From VXNE01 sp965205735 (GTDB taxonomy: Bacteria; Pseudomonadota; Gammaproteobacteria; Pseudomonadales; Azotimanducaceae): a stretch of DNA of 64,000 bases. The translations under genes were made by a program, and so were the position numbers. Each line of letters starts with the position of its first letter. Position 1 is the first letter of the stretch. The notes beneath the pieces are model-generated. The model made no database searches, had not been told where the DNA came from, and worked only from the letters and a program-made list of their open reading frames with translations. The stretch lies in contig OZ242179.1 in the NCBI GenBank assembly GCA_965205735.1, forward strand, positions 2,418,001 through 2,482,000, given 5' to 3'. Positions 17,210-26,018 of the stretch are shown piece after piece.

Positions 17210-17505
17210 TCGACGCCAACCGGAGATCGGTTCGGGCGCGGTCCCGGCATCTGTTGACACGGACAGCCAATGGGGCGCGCAGGTTCGTCAAAACTTCGGA
17301 GGCGCAGCGCAATCGGCTGATGCAGGGCATCGTGTCCGGAGAGGACATCGTCGCGCTGCGGGCGCTTCATCGGCCTGACTCAGACCGAGTTCACGAGAGC
17401 TGGGTCTGAGTCGGTGTGCGTGCCCGGGCAAGGTTGGGGAGTACAAGAAGCGCTGCGAAATCGGTAATATACCCGTGATATTCAGGCCAAAGCTGGAGTG
17501 GTGCC
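17210..17505. other. Intergenic region between amt and vapBC; no gene seen
   Basis: About 300 bases with no credible coding frame, no recognised repeat family and no clear rho-independent terminator. It should hold the vapBC promoter and probably a VapBC operator, but I could not identify a convincing palindrome. Confidence 0.5.
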
Positions 17506-17739
17506 ATGGAAACAGTTGCCAAGCTCTTCATGAACGGCCGCAGTCAGGCCGTTCGCATACCCAAGGCATTCCGATTCGAGGGCGTGGACAGCGTCATTGT
17601 CCGCAAGGAAGGCGACGCGCTTGTCATCCGGCCCGCCCGCAAGAGTTGGCTGACCTTCCCAGACGATGCGCCGCTAGCGGATGACGATTTCATGGCCGAA
17701 CGGCCTGATCTAATGCAGCTTGGGCGGGTCGAGCTCTGA
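17506..17739 (+). CDS. vapB: VapB-type antitoxin
   Basis: A 77-residue antitoxin with an N-terminal AbrB/SpoVT-type swapped-hairpin DNA-binding domain (AKLFMNGRSQAVRIPKAFRFEG, continued by VIVRKEGDALVIRP). The C-terminal acidic tail (DDAPLADDDFMAERPDL) should wrap around the toxin. Its last base overlaps the toxin start, so the two are co-translated. Autoregulation of the operon is expected for the family. Confidence 0.92.
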   Translation: METVAKLFMNGRSQAVRIPKAFRFEGVDSVIVRKEGDALVIRPARKSWLTFPDDAPLADDDFMAERPDLMQLGRVEL

Positions 17740-18152
17740 TGCAATGGATGTTGGATACGGACATCTGCAGCTACCTGATCCGTCGTCAAGACTGGCAGTT
17801 GCTCGTGAAAATGCACGAACAAGTCGAGGTTGGCGCGGGAATCTGCATCTCGGTCGTGACTTACGCCGAGCTCCAGCTTGGTGCAGCGAGATCAGGTAGC
17901 CCCGCCAGGCACAAACAGGGCATCACGGCTCTCCGTAGCCGATTGAGCGCGGTGCTCGCGTGGGACATGTCCGCCGCAGACGAGTTCGCTCGTATCCAAG
18001 CCGAGTTGCTGGGGCTTGGCACGCCAATAGGCGTCAACGATGCGATGATCGCCGCACATGCGGCAAGTATTGATTGCACGCTCGTTACAAACAACGAGCG
18101 ACATTTCGGCCGCGTCGTTGGCCTGCGAACAGACAATTGGATAGGCGAATGA
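17739..18152 (+). CDS. vapC: VapC-type PIN-domain ribonuclease toxin
   Basis: A 137-residue PIN-domain endoribonuclease. The acidic metal-binding residues are visible: Asp in MLDTDICSYLI, Glu in SVVTYAELQLG, Asp in GVNDAMIAAHA and the late VTNNERHF segment. All catalytic positions appear intact, so the toxin is probably active and neutralised by the upstream antitoxin. The pair may stabilise the adjoining glycan region; this is inference. Confidence 0.94.
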   Translation: MQWMLDTDICSYLIRRQDWQLLVKMHEQVEVGAGICISVVTYAELQLGAARSGSPARHKQGITALRSRLSAVLAWDMSAADEFARIQAELLGLGTPIGVNDAMIAAHAASIDCTLVTNNERHFGRVVGLRTDNWIGE

Positions 18153-18427
18153 ACACGGCGGCGGTAGCCGGATGCGTCCGCGCCCTGTCGGCCCACTGAG
18201 CTATCGGTGGGCGCGACGCGTCGAAGTGTCGCCAGGTATCCAACGATTCCGGCTGGAAGGCATGGTCGCCTTGCGCTTGTTGCGGTTGCGAGGCTAACAA
18301 AGGCGAAAGTAACAGCGCGGGCCCCAAGCCCGAAATCGAACGTCGCTCTCCGCCCCCTGCCGGCCAAGCGACCGGCGGACCGGTTCTCCACCACCGCGCG
18401 AAGCAGACGATAGACAATCCGATCCAG

Positions 18428-20077
18428 ATGACCTCTCACGAAGCCCGAAACAAGTATGAGTCGACGGCTCTGTCCCTCGGGCTTTCTGCGCTACTTGGAC
18501 TCGTTCTGGCTCTCGTCATCTACCCGCCGTCGTTTCTCATGGGCGACGCCGCCCGCTTCTACAACTTTACCTTTCCGAACGACGCCCTCGACTACCGCCT
18601 GGCGTGGCAGGCGCTCGTCGATCACGGGCGTCCCTGGCCATCGCTTTGGACGGACCTGTTCAACTATCCCCACGGGTTCCCGATCTCGCTCATGGACGGT
18701 CTGCCGCTCGCGGCAACGATATTCCGTCCCTTCATTGCCTGGCTGCCAGAGGGCTTCCACTACTTCGGCCTTTGGCACGCTGTCGTGGTCACCCTTCAAG
18801 CCGTTGCGGGCGCCGTATTCGTCCGCGCAGCGGGCGTGCGCCATGTCGTCCCGTGCCTGTGCGGCGCCTTCCTTGCCCTCGCCATGCCCATATTCGTCGG
18901 AAGACTCAACTGGGCCCACGTCGCACTGTCTACGCAAGGGTTGTTGATCCTTGCCCTGGCGCTATGCGTATACGCCTCGCGAGAACGTCCGTCTGTAGGG
19001 TTCCTTTTCCCCCGCGCGGCTGCCTTGTCTCTGATCACGCTCGCCGTTCATCCGCTGTTGGCCCTGCAGGTGTTGCTGTTCTGCCTGCTCGCCACGTCGC
19101 TGTCTCAAGCCCCCATCTTGCGCCGAGCGGGCGCTGCCGCAATCCTGTGCCTGCTCTTTGCCGCACTTTGCCAAGCGCTCGGTGTTTTCGCGGCGGACAG
19201 TTTTGCCTCTGATCTCCCGCCCGGAGAGTTCGGCTTTTCGCCGTTGGGGATGATCATGGGGGAGCCCGACTCCCTGCGCGAGATATATGACGCGCGAGGA
19301 CCGGGCATCGAGCAGGACGCCTGGCTTGGCGCGGGCTGCGTCCTCCTTCTTCTCATGGGGCTCGCCGTTCCGCCTCGGTTTCGCATTCCTCGCGCTTACT
19401 ATCCGCTGGCAGGCGCCATCGCCATTCTTGCAATCATCGCCGTTTCACCGTGGGTGCGGATTGGCACTTACCTGTTTGATCTTTCGTTCCTCTTCCCCGA
19501 CGCGATTGTCGACCTCTACGCGATCCATCGCGCCACGGTCCGACTGGCCTGGCCGCTCGTGATATGTCTGAGCCTGCTCCCGCTGGCGCACTTCGTTCTG
19601 GCGTGGCCCCTTCATCGTGCCATTTTCATACTTGGCATCGCATTTGCGCTGCAGCTCTACTCCGCATGGCCGTATTGGGCATATGAATACCTGGAAGCGC
19701 GAGTCGAAGTAGAACGATTGGCGCCGCTACCAATAGTCCTGGACGGCGGGTCACGCCTGCTGGTCATTGATGAAATACAGGGAGTTCCAACGGGAGCAAG
19801 GCACCTGAGATATGCGATGTACCTGGCGGTGGAATCCGGCATACCGCTCGAAGGGGGATGGTTTTCGCGACCACCGCCGAAAAGCGAAGACCGTGAGGGT
19901 CTCGAACTTCCAAGCGACACAGGCGCCAGGTACATATCGGTCGCGATACATCCAACCAATGTTCTCACGCAGCTACCGCAGGTTGCGAATTCCGTGACAT
20001 GCGTCCGCTGGGAATGGCTGTATGTCTGTCGCCCGGAGCAGGTCAAGCAACACGCCCATATCTCCACCGGAAGCTAG
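18428..20077 (+). CDS. Large polytopic membrane protein, GT-C-like (paralogue of 26019-27668)
   Basis: A 549-residue protein with about ten to twelve hydrophobic segments and a C-terminal soluble part (about residues 430-549). A periplasmic loop near the start reads GDAARFYNFTFPNDALDYRL and is followed by WTDLFNYPHGFPIS, the kind of acidic first loop found in GT-C glycosyltransferases. It resembles the DUF6311 group as I recall it, but I cannot confirm this. It is very similar along its full length to the gene at 26019. A lipid-linked sugar transferase is the likely role by inference. The stop codon lies in the CTAG that begins element E. Confidence 0.75.
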   Translation: MTSHEARNKYESTALSLGLSALLGLVLALVIYPPSFLMGDAARFYNFTFPNDALDYRLAWQALVDHGRPWPSLWTDLFNYPHGFPISLMDGLPLAATIFRPFIAWLPEGFHYFGLWHAVVVTLQAVAGAVFVRAAGVRHVVPCLCGAFLALAMPIFVGRLNWAHVALSTQGLLILALALCVYASRERPSVGFLFPRAAALSLITLAVHPLLALQVLLFCLLATSLSQAPILRRAGAAAILCLLFAALCQALGVFAADSFASDLPPGEFGFSPLGMIMGEPDSLREIYDARGPGIEQDAWLGAGCVLLLLMGLAVPPRFRIPRAYYPLAGAIAILAIIAVSPWVRIGTYLFDLSFLFPDAIVDLYAIHRATVRLAWPLVICLSLLPLAHFVLAWPLHRAIFILGIAFALQLYSAWPYWAYEYLEARVEVERLAPLPIVLDGGSRLLVIDEIQGVPTGARHLRYAMYLAVESGIPLEGGWFSRPPPKSEDREGLELPSDTGARYISVAIHPTNVLTQLPQVANSVTCVRWEWLYVCRPEQVKQHAHISTGS

Positions 20078-20240
20078 TGCTCCGTCAAACCTAAATCTAC
20101 GGGTATCTGCGGGTCTTTTTGGCCCCTGGCTTCGTTGCTCCTCCTTGTGTGGTGCCTGCCACACCGCGTCGTCGCGCCTCGCCAGGAACCAAAAATCCCT
20201 CGCAGCTACACTCGCATTTTTAGGCTTGACGGAACACTAG
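20074..20240. mobile_element. MITE-like element E, 167 bp, between convergent stop codons
   Basis: It begins CTAGTGCTCCGTCAAACC and ends with the near-perfect inverse (reversed CTAGTGTTCCGTCAAGCC). An inner complementary stretch (TCTTTTTGG against AACCAAAAA) means the whole element can fold as a hairpin. Both ends carry CTAG: the left one holds the TAG stop of the plus-strand gene, the right one the TAG stop of the minus-strand gene. It has no coding capacity. Confidence 0.8.
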
Positions 20241-21250
20241 TGCATGTGACGACGCGACAGGTAAAGGAAAAAAGGCAGCCCGAGTGCAGCCGCATACCAC
20301 AGCGTACTCAGGCGCATGATGCCGACCATTGCCATCGCGTTCGCTGTCGAGTTGCTGGCAACACCGCTAATGAGGTAGGCCATCGTCAGCTCCTGGCCGC
20401 CGACGCCGCCAGGCAGCGGAGTAATCGCTCCAGCGACGTTGGCGAGACCAAGTACTGCGGCCGCGGCACGAAGCGATAGCTCGCCACCGACCGTCGGCAT
20501 AAGCATGTGCAGTGCCACGGCCTCCATACTCCATGCGAGCAAGCTCAACAACAAGAGTTTAAGGAAGATGACTGGTCTGAGCACAAGCGCGACGTTGCGG
20601 CAGACCGACAGCAGCACCGCGAACAGACGCGGCCTTGGCCGGCCAATAGATGCCCACAGGATCTTGATCGCGCGTCGCACCCAGCCGGGCACGGCAATGA
20701 GAGCCAGTAGCGCGATGGCGGCGAGCAGACACAGTATCGCTGGCCAGTTGAAGCCGAAACCAAGACCCAGACCCAGCGCCCCGAATAGCAATAAGGCGCA
20801 GAGATCCAGCAACCGGTCACAGATCAATAGCGGCAAGCTGCGACGGTACTTCAACTGCCAACCTCGCCATAGGATCCAGCTACGCCACAACTCGCCGATG
20901 CGTCCGGGGGTGAGGTTCATCAGGAAGCCGCCCAGGTAGACCGTCACCAAACCCGCAGCCGACACCTTCAGGTCCACGGTTCGCGCCAGCAACAGCCAGC
21001 GTCCGAGGCGCACGACAAAACCGACCGACGCCAAGGCCATGAAGGCCGGAATCACCCAGATGGGCGTCGCGCTGACAACGAGCCGCAGGTCGGCTCGGAC
21101 CCACAGCAGCACTAGCGCTCCGATCGCGTAAACGGCCAACAACGCCAACAGCCATTGGACGGCACGGGACCAAAACATTTCTCGGGCCCTGCGGCTGCCA
21201 AGGTCCATGTCCGGGACGGACCTTAGTGCCAAACGGGAAGCTCGGCCCAA
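20237..21250 (-). CDS. Lysylphosphatidylglycerol-synthase-TM / flippase-like membrane protein
   Basis: A 337-residue polytopic protein of the UPF0104 / LPG_synthase_TM group. Seen: RLGRWLLLARTV, YLGGFLMNLTPGRIGELWRSWIL (the family NLTPGRxGE motif), an LLICDRLLDLCALLL helix and AGAITPLPGGVGGQELTMAYLI near the end. Such proteins are found beside polysaccharide genes as suspected lipid-linked sugar flippases or accessory transport proteins. The start at 21250 overlaps the end of the next gene by 28 bases; an internal ATG at 21208 is an alternative. The stop lies in the right CTAG of element E. Confidence 0.8.
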   Translation of the reverse strand: MGRASRLALRSVPDMDLGSRRAREMFWSRAVQWLLALLAVYAIGALVLLWVRADLRLVVSATPIWVIPAFMALASVGFVVRLGRWLLLARTVDLKVSAAGLVTVYLGGFLMNLTPGRIGELWRSWILWRGWQLKYRRSLPLLICDRLLDLCALLLFGALGLGLGFGFNWPAILCLLAAIALLALIAVPGWVRRAIKILWASIGRPRPRLFAVLLSVCRNVALVLRPVIFLKLLLLSLLAWSMEAVALHMLMPTVGGELSLRAAAAVLGLANVAGAITPLPGGVGGQELTMAYLISGVASNSTANAMAMVGIMRLSTLWYAAALGLPFFLYLSRRHMH

Positions 21251-22338
21251 GTACGGTAGCCGGAAAAGAAAGCGGCGAGCCGGTCGCGTTTGGTCTCCAG
21301 AAGGCTTGCACGGGGGTGGCTATCAGCCTGCTCGAACTTATCGCACAGCTCTAACGTGCAAGAGGCAAAAGTGTCGCCCGTTAGGGTCACGTTCGCCAAG
21401 TCTTCTGTCAGGGCGTCCCCATGGCACATGCCAAAACGCTCCATGTCGAAATCGCGCAACAGGTCGTGTTCGTTCCGCTTTTGTCTTACCAGTGGTCGTC
21501 CAAAACAGACGCCCCATCCCAAGTGGTCCGCAATTCGCTTGACGATGAAACTCGCGAAAATGTCATCGTAGCGCCCCACGTGCGGCGACAGGAAGTAGGC
21601 GGGAAGCGCCGCTCGTGCCACGACGGTATTCTGCGAGTTGAAGGGGGCACGGGCACCGGGAGCGAGAAAGAAATTGTGGTCGAGCCGATACCGCGTAACC
21701 TCGACACGATGAGCGAGGCGCGTCGCGGCATCGATGTCAGGATCGCCGAGCCAGAACCCGGCGACGACGGCCACCGGCATCGTTAGCAGCGAACCGGATA
21801 CAAGGGTGGAGCCATCGTCTAGATCGGCGCGGGCTGCCATTCCATAGCCGCGCGGCACGAACTGGTAGTTGTTGGCTGTCGCGAGAAAGCGGCAGACATT
21901 GAACCATTCGCCGGGTTTCCCATAAGCCGGCAAGGTCGTCTTCTCGCCGGGGGCGGCGCAGACCGCCGCGCAGTGCGCAAAGTAATTGTTTTCGGCGATA
22001 TGGTTGTCGTCGTCGATAGTCACCACCGCATCGGCGCCGTCGCAAACCGCTTTGAGAACCGCGACATTGCGACGCTGTATGCAGTTCCAGGGCAGGCGCT
22101 CCGAAAGCTTCGGCCACGGGGTCAGAAAGCTGTCCTGGGCAGCGGGGTCCAGATACTCGCATTCGATGCCGGTCTGTCGGGCGACGAGGGCGCAGCAATC
22201 TGCCGCCGCAGCCTCGGTCCTCCGATCGCCTGCAACGTAAATCTTGATCGCTTGGCCATGCTCCCGCGCGTCACGCGCATAGCCGTGCAATACCTCGGGG
22301 ACATTGATGGTCGTAGTGATCAGTGCGATCGCGGGCAA
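21223..22338 (-). CDS. Glycosyltransferase-like protein with DDDN motif (RGP/GT75-like)
   Basis: A 371-residue soluble protein. It starts ALITTTINVPEVL, has AVVTIDDDNH (a DxD-type metal/nucleotide-sugar motif) near residue 105, and a PWPKLSERLPWNCIQRRN segment before it. The pattern resembles reversibly glycosylated polypeptide-like glycosyltransferases; the precise family is uncertain. I choose a TTG at 22338: it has AGAAGGA 7 bases upstream and directly precedes the conserved first strand. The open frame continues to an ATG at 22458 but only inside the preceding gene. It overlaps that gene by 19 bases. Confidence 0.65.
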   Translation of the reverse strand: MPAIALITTTINVPEVLHGYARDAREHGQAIKIYVAGDRRTEAAAADCCALVARQTGIECEYLDPAAQDSFLTPWPKLSERLPWNCIQRRNVAVLKAVCDGADAVVTIDDDNHIAENNYFAHCAAVCAAPGEKTTLPAYGKPGEWFNVCRFLATANNYQFVPRGYGMAARADLDDGSTLVSGSLLTMPVAVVAGFWLGDPDIDAATRLAHRVEVTRYRLDHNFFLAPGARAPFNSQNTVVARAALPAYFLSPHVGRYDDIFASFIVKRIADHLGWGVCFGRPLVRQKRNEHDLLRDFDMERFGMCHGDALTEDLANVTLTGDTFASCTLELCDKFEQADSHPRASLLETKRDRLAAFFSGYRTWAELPVWH

Positions 22339-23168
22339 CGCACATTCCTTCTCGAGGCAGCAAGCACGGGTTGCACCCGGGTCAACAAACCTATCTTGAA
22401 GTAGCGTAGATATTCGAAGGTGGGCATATGCGTCGTCCCCTCTTGGCGCTGCCGCCAATGCGTCCTGACTTCATCGACCCGTGCGCCGCATCGTAGCGGC
22501 TTGATCAGCGTCTCAAAAAAGAAGGCGTGGCCTGTCTCGCGCCAAACGTATCGATTTAGCTCCTTGGCTCGGTAGAGCCTGAAGCCGAAGGTCATATCCG
22601 TGAGATGCACACCGTACAGAATCGAAAAGATATGCTGAAACAACCAGTTGCAAACGCGTTTGATCGGCGAATAGTTGCCGAAACGCTCGCCACCGAGCCA
22701 ACGGGAAGTTGCGACGATGTCGACATCGCCCAAGCTCGCTCGCGCAATCATCGCCGCCGCCGTGCCCGGATGGGTTTCGAGATCCGCAGCCATGAGCAGC
22801 AGCCAGGGCGAACGCATCAACGGGATGCACTCGCGGTTGGCACCCCCCGCCCCACGCAACCCGGTCTGTTCATGATGCCGCACGAGGTCCGGATGCGCGG
22901 CTTCCAGCGCCGTGATCACCGCGCGACATTCAGCGGTCGTGTGCGGAGCGATACCGATCATGATCTCGCCGATGGCTTCGGCGTTTTCGGTCAACAACGT
23001 GTCGACCGTTTCGCGCAAAGACCAGGTCTCGTCGACAGCAGTGATGATGACCCCAACCTTGCCTCCAAGATCGGGTGTGCAGCGACACGGTTCCGCTACG
23101 GGCGCCTCGCCCGTCGCACCGACGAAGTCGGCGGTCACTGTCCTGCCCTTGCGCTTCGCGAGATGCAA
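22320..23168 (-). CDS. Family 2 glycosyltransferase
   Basis: A 282-residue GT-A glycosyltransferase. Seen: VGVIITAVDETWSLRETVDTLL, TGLRGAGGANRECIPLMRSPWLLLMAADLETHP (the acidic metal-binding region AADLE) and SRWLGGERFGNY. A later hydrophobic stretch, LFQHIFSILYGVHLTDMTFGFRLYR, is typical of dolichyl/polyprenyl-phosphate sugar synthases. It probably transfers a sugar to a polyprenyl carrier for the neighbouring GT-C proteins; this is inference from context. Confidence 0.85.
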   Translation of the reverse strand: MHLAKRKGRTVTADFVGATGEAPVAEPCRCTPDLGGKVGVIITAVDETWSLRETVDTLLTENAEAIGEIMIGIAPHTTAECRAVITALEAAHPDLVRHHEQTGLRGAGGANRECIPLMRSPWLLLMAADLETHPGTAAAMIARASLGDVDIVATSRWLGGERFGNYSPIKRVCNWLFQHIFSILYGVHLTDMTFGFRLYRAKELNRYVWRETGHAFFFETLIKPLRCGARVDEVRTHWRQRQEGTTHMPTFEYLRYFKIGLLTRVQPVLAASRRNVRCPRSH

Positions 23169-23222
23169 GGGCCAACAGCAGACACCTGGGCCTGCCGTAT
23201 TCCGGCGTCCTCCCGAGACATC

Positions 23223-24179
23223 TCAGCCACTTCTCACCATCTCCTCGATCCAACGGTACGTCGGAACAAGACCGTCCTCGATCCGAGTAGAGGGTTCCCA
23301 TCCGAGCACCTTGCGCAACAGCGTGTTGTCCGAGTTGCGGCCGCGCACCCCTTCTGGACCATCGATGTGGTCAAGCACAATGTTTCTCTTGCCGCTGATG
23401 TCGATGATGACATTGGCGAGCGCATTGATTGTGATCATCTGGTCGGAGCCGAGGTTGAGCGGCCCAGCATGGTCAGACGACATCACGCGCTGCAGCCCCT
23501 CCAGACAGTCGTCGATATAACAGAAACTCCGTGTCTGCAAACCATCGCCCCATATCTCGATACTGCCGTTTTCCTGGGCCATCGCCACCTTGCGGCATAG
23601 CGCCGCGGGCACTTTCTCCCGGCCTCCGTCGTATGTGCCACAAGGTCCATAGATGTTGTGAAAACGGACAATGCGGGTTTCGATGCCATATTCGGCCGAG
23701 AAATATTCAAGGGCCCGTTCGCTAATGAGCTTTTCCCATCCGTAGGCATCTTGCGGCGCTGCGGGATAGGCGTCCGATTCCTTGAGCGGAGCAACGTCGG
23801 CCCGTGTCTGCAAGGACTCCGGGTAGACGCATGCGGACGAACTGAAGCAATATCGGCGGATGCCGTTTATGCGCGCAGCATCCAAGGTGTGCAGATTGAT
23901 GAGGGCGTTGTTCCGCAACACCGGTGCCTGGTTGGATGACAGATATCCCATCCCGCCCATATCCGCCGCCAACGCATAGACTGCGTCGACGCCCCTGGTG
24001 GCTTGAAGGCAGTTGTCCCAACGCCGCAAATCGAGCACCTCGAACTCGTCGGCATTCGACTTGGTGAATTCCGGCAGCTTGATGTCGGCGCCCCTCACCC
24101 AGTATCCCCGCTGTTTGAGATACGTGACCAGATGATGGCCGATGAACCCGCCAGCTCCGGTCACGAGGAGTCGGTTCAT
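23223..24179 (-). CDS. NAD-dependent epimerase, GDP-mannose 3,5-epimerase-like
   Basis: A 318-residue extended short-chain dehydrogenase. It follows the plant GDP-mannose 3,5-epimerase pattern closely: GAGGFIGHHL, MGGMGYLSSNQ, SSSACVYPE with the catalytic Cys, KESDAYPAAPQDAYGWEKL (Tyr-x3-Lys), RFHNIYGP, GGREKVPAALCRK with the second catalytic Lys, and GDGLQTRSFCYIDDC. GME makes GDP-L-galactose/GDP-L-gulose from GDP-mannose, which would feed the adjacent glycan. The start at MNRLLVTG (24179) follows AGGGC; an ATG six codons upstream is possible. Confidence 0.85.
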   Translation of the reverse strand: MNRLLVTGAGGFIGHHLVTYLKQRGYWVRGADIKLPEFTKSNADEFEVLDLRRWDNCLQATRGVDAVYALAADMGGMGYLSSNQAPVLRNNALINLHTLDAARINGIRRYCFSSSACVYPESLQTRADVAPLKESDAYPAAPQDAYGWEKLISERALEYFSAEYGIETRIVRFHNIYGPCGTYDGGREKVPAALCRKVAMAQENGSIEIWGDGLQTRSFCYIDDCLEGLQRVMSSDHAGPLNLGSDQMITINALANVIIDISGKRNIVLDHIDGPEGVRGRNSDNTLLRKVLGWEPSTRIEDGLVPTYRWIEEMVRSG

Positions 24180-24207
24180 GTTGATGTTGCCCTGCATTGA
24201 GAAAACG

Positions 24208-25995
24208 TCACGGGATATGTCGGCGCAACAGCGCGTCTGCACCGGGATGATCGATCAGATCGCAGAGCGGGGCTTCGAAGGTATTGGTATGGACAGGAAA
24301 GCTTCCGAATACCCGTTGCAAAAACGCGTCATCCTCGGCATCTGGCACGATCTCCGCGCTCTCCGTGAATTCTATGATCTCTGGAAACAACTCATCGTAC
24401 AGGCCAAGGTTCATCCCCATCAAATACTTGATTCGGTTCGCACTCAGCAATCGCTGGTTCCCGGTTACGTTGCGCAAGATTTCGAAGTAGCGGTTCAGTC
24501 CAGGATCGACAAAAGCCGGCGAGCCGGAAGCAAGTGACTCGGCCAGACCGAGCGGTCGAACGCGCACCAGGTGACCCGGGCGCCACTTCATCGCCGGCAA
24601 TCGTGCCATGAAGCTGTCGGCTAGTCCCCATACGTCGAAAAAGTTCTGATCGAGCCTGGCTTTGTACGGCGTCAAGCCGAGATTGCAGACGTGAAATGTT
24701 TGGCCAGCATCAGCGTCGGCGTTCAGCAGAATCCCCAGTCTCGCGGTTACGTGATCCGGGTAAGCCGTGCCGTTGCGCCGCGACTTCCACCAAACAGTAA
24801 TGCCCGTCCTCGGCTGCCACGCGGCGCGTTCATTCGCCACTTCCGTCGGATAGGTTTTGCGATCGATTACCGTATCCTCGTAGATCACTGGACTCGTCAG
24901 CGGCGAGTATGGCCATAGAGCGATCCAAATAGCCAAGCCGACACCTAGTCCTCCAATCATCCAGTTGCATCGTCCCCGTCCATATCTCTGGGCCAGAAAT
25001 GGGTGCCAATAACAAGCCGTACCCGAGGCGACAGCAACCAGCAACACATATGCGACGGTGAGGAAACGTCCCCCCATGTAGTCGCCGCCAACGACGATGA
25101 CGTATAGCAACGCCAGTGCAATGCTGGCCGCGATGACCCGCGCCGGAGCCCGCCCGAACCATAGCAGCTGCGAGCCGAGCAGCACAGCCAACATGGCTCC
25201 GTCCTTGTGCAGCGAGAACCGATAGTAATCCCACGCCGACGCCAACCGATGCGCCAGGCCATAGGAGTCCGGCAGCTTGTTGTAGGCTGAGGCGGGCAGC
25301 GGAAATCCGAAGTAGACGAGAGAAAATAGCGTCCATACCAAGAGCGGCGCGAGCATCCAGCCGACCGCTTGGACCAGCCCCGCCCACCCCAGGCGCGTGC
25401 GGTTGTCCCACAGCGCCCAAGCCGCCAGCGGCCACGCCAGCAGGACAAAATCGTGACGATATAGCGGCGCGATGGCGACCAGGGCCACGAAACAACGCCA
25501 GTACGATGGCGTGGGAGGGTGGCCAGCGTTCAGACCGGGATACAACCGCAGCCAGACCAGAACCAGGGCGGCGACCAGGGCGTGACCGAGCGGATTCTCC
25601 TGTCCAAACCACGAATAGTCGAAATGCGCCTTGGAGGCGAACAGCAATCCCAGACCAAGCAGCCAAACCCGAACATTGCTCCGCGCCAGTTTCCAGAGCA
25701 GCCATAGGAGTATTGCGTTGCACGTCAGTGCAAAGATGGCGTGAATGATGAAGGGGTCCGAAGTGACTACCCGCAGCGGCAGCAGGATGAAGAAGTACGC
25801 AACCGAAGTGCTCAGGAACGAGCGTTCGTACAGATTGAAGCGAATGCCGTGACCCGCGAACAACTGCTCTACTTGACGCAGGGTGATGAAATAGTCGTCG
25901 GAGAGCCACGCGCCCTTGAGCAACGTGATGAAATAGGCCGCCATGCCAAGAAAAATTAGCAACCCGGCGGCTAGTCGCCACTCTTTACGCTCCAT
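24208..25995 (-). CDS. Large polytopic GT-C-like membrane protein with GGDYMGGRF motif
   Basis: A 595-residue protein with about ten membrane helices in the first 420 residues and a soluble C-terminal domain. The first loop has acidic SDDYFITLRQVEQL, as in GT-C glycosyltransferases. VVGGDYMGGRFLTVAYVLL resembles the GGDxMxGR motif of AftB-like arabinofuranosyltransferases and related proteins. A polyprenyl-phosphate-sugar-dependent transferase is likely; donor and acceptor are unknown. I start at 25995 (MERKEWRL), before the first helix; the longer frame to 26136 would overlap the divergent neighbour. Confidence 0.72.
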   Translation of the reverse strand: MERKEWRLAAGLLIFLGMAAYFITLLKGAWLSDDYFITLRQVEQLFAGHGIRFNLYERSFLSTSVAYFFILLPLRVVTSDPFIIHAIFALTCNAILLWLLWKLARSNVRVWLLGLGLLFASKAHFDYSWFGQENPLGHALVAALVLVWLRLYPGLNAGHPPTPSYWRCFVALVAIAPLYRHDFVLLAWPLAAWALWDNRTRLGWAGLVQAVGWMLAPLLVWTLFSLVYFGFPLPASAYNKLPDSYGLAHRLASAWDYYRFSLHKDGAMLAVLLGSQLLWFGRAPARVIAASIALALLYVIVVGGDYMGGRFLTVAYVLLVAVASGTACYWHPFLAQRYGRGRCNWMIGGLGVGLAIWIALWPYSPLTSPVIYEDTVIDRKTYPTEVANERAAWQPRTGITVWWKSRRNGTAYPDHVTARLGILLNADADAGQTFHVCNLGLTPYKARLDQNFFDVWGLADSFMARLPAMKWRPGHLVRVRPLGLAESLASGSPAFVDPGLNRYFEILRNVTGNQRLLSANRIKYLMGMNLGLYDELFPEIIEFTESAEIVPDAEDDAFLQRVFGSFPVHTNTFEAPLCDLIDHPGADALLRRHIP

Positions 25996-26018
25996 CGAAT
26001 TCTGACTGGCCCCGAAGT

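Noticed and set aside
18153..18427. Possible small RNA or tRNA-like hairpin (CCCACTGAGCTATCGGTGGG)
   Set aside because: A single short stem without a T tract or conserved tRNA features; not enough to call.
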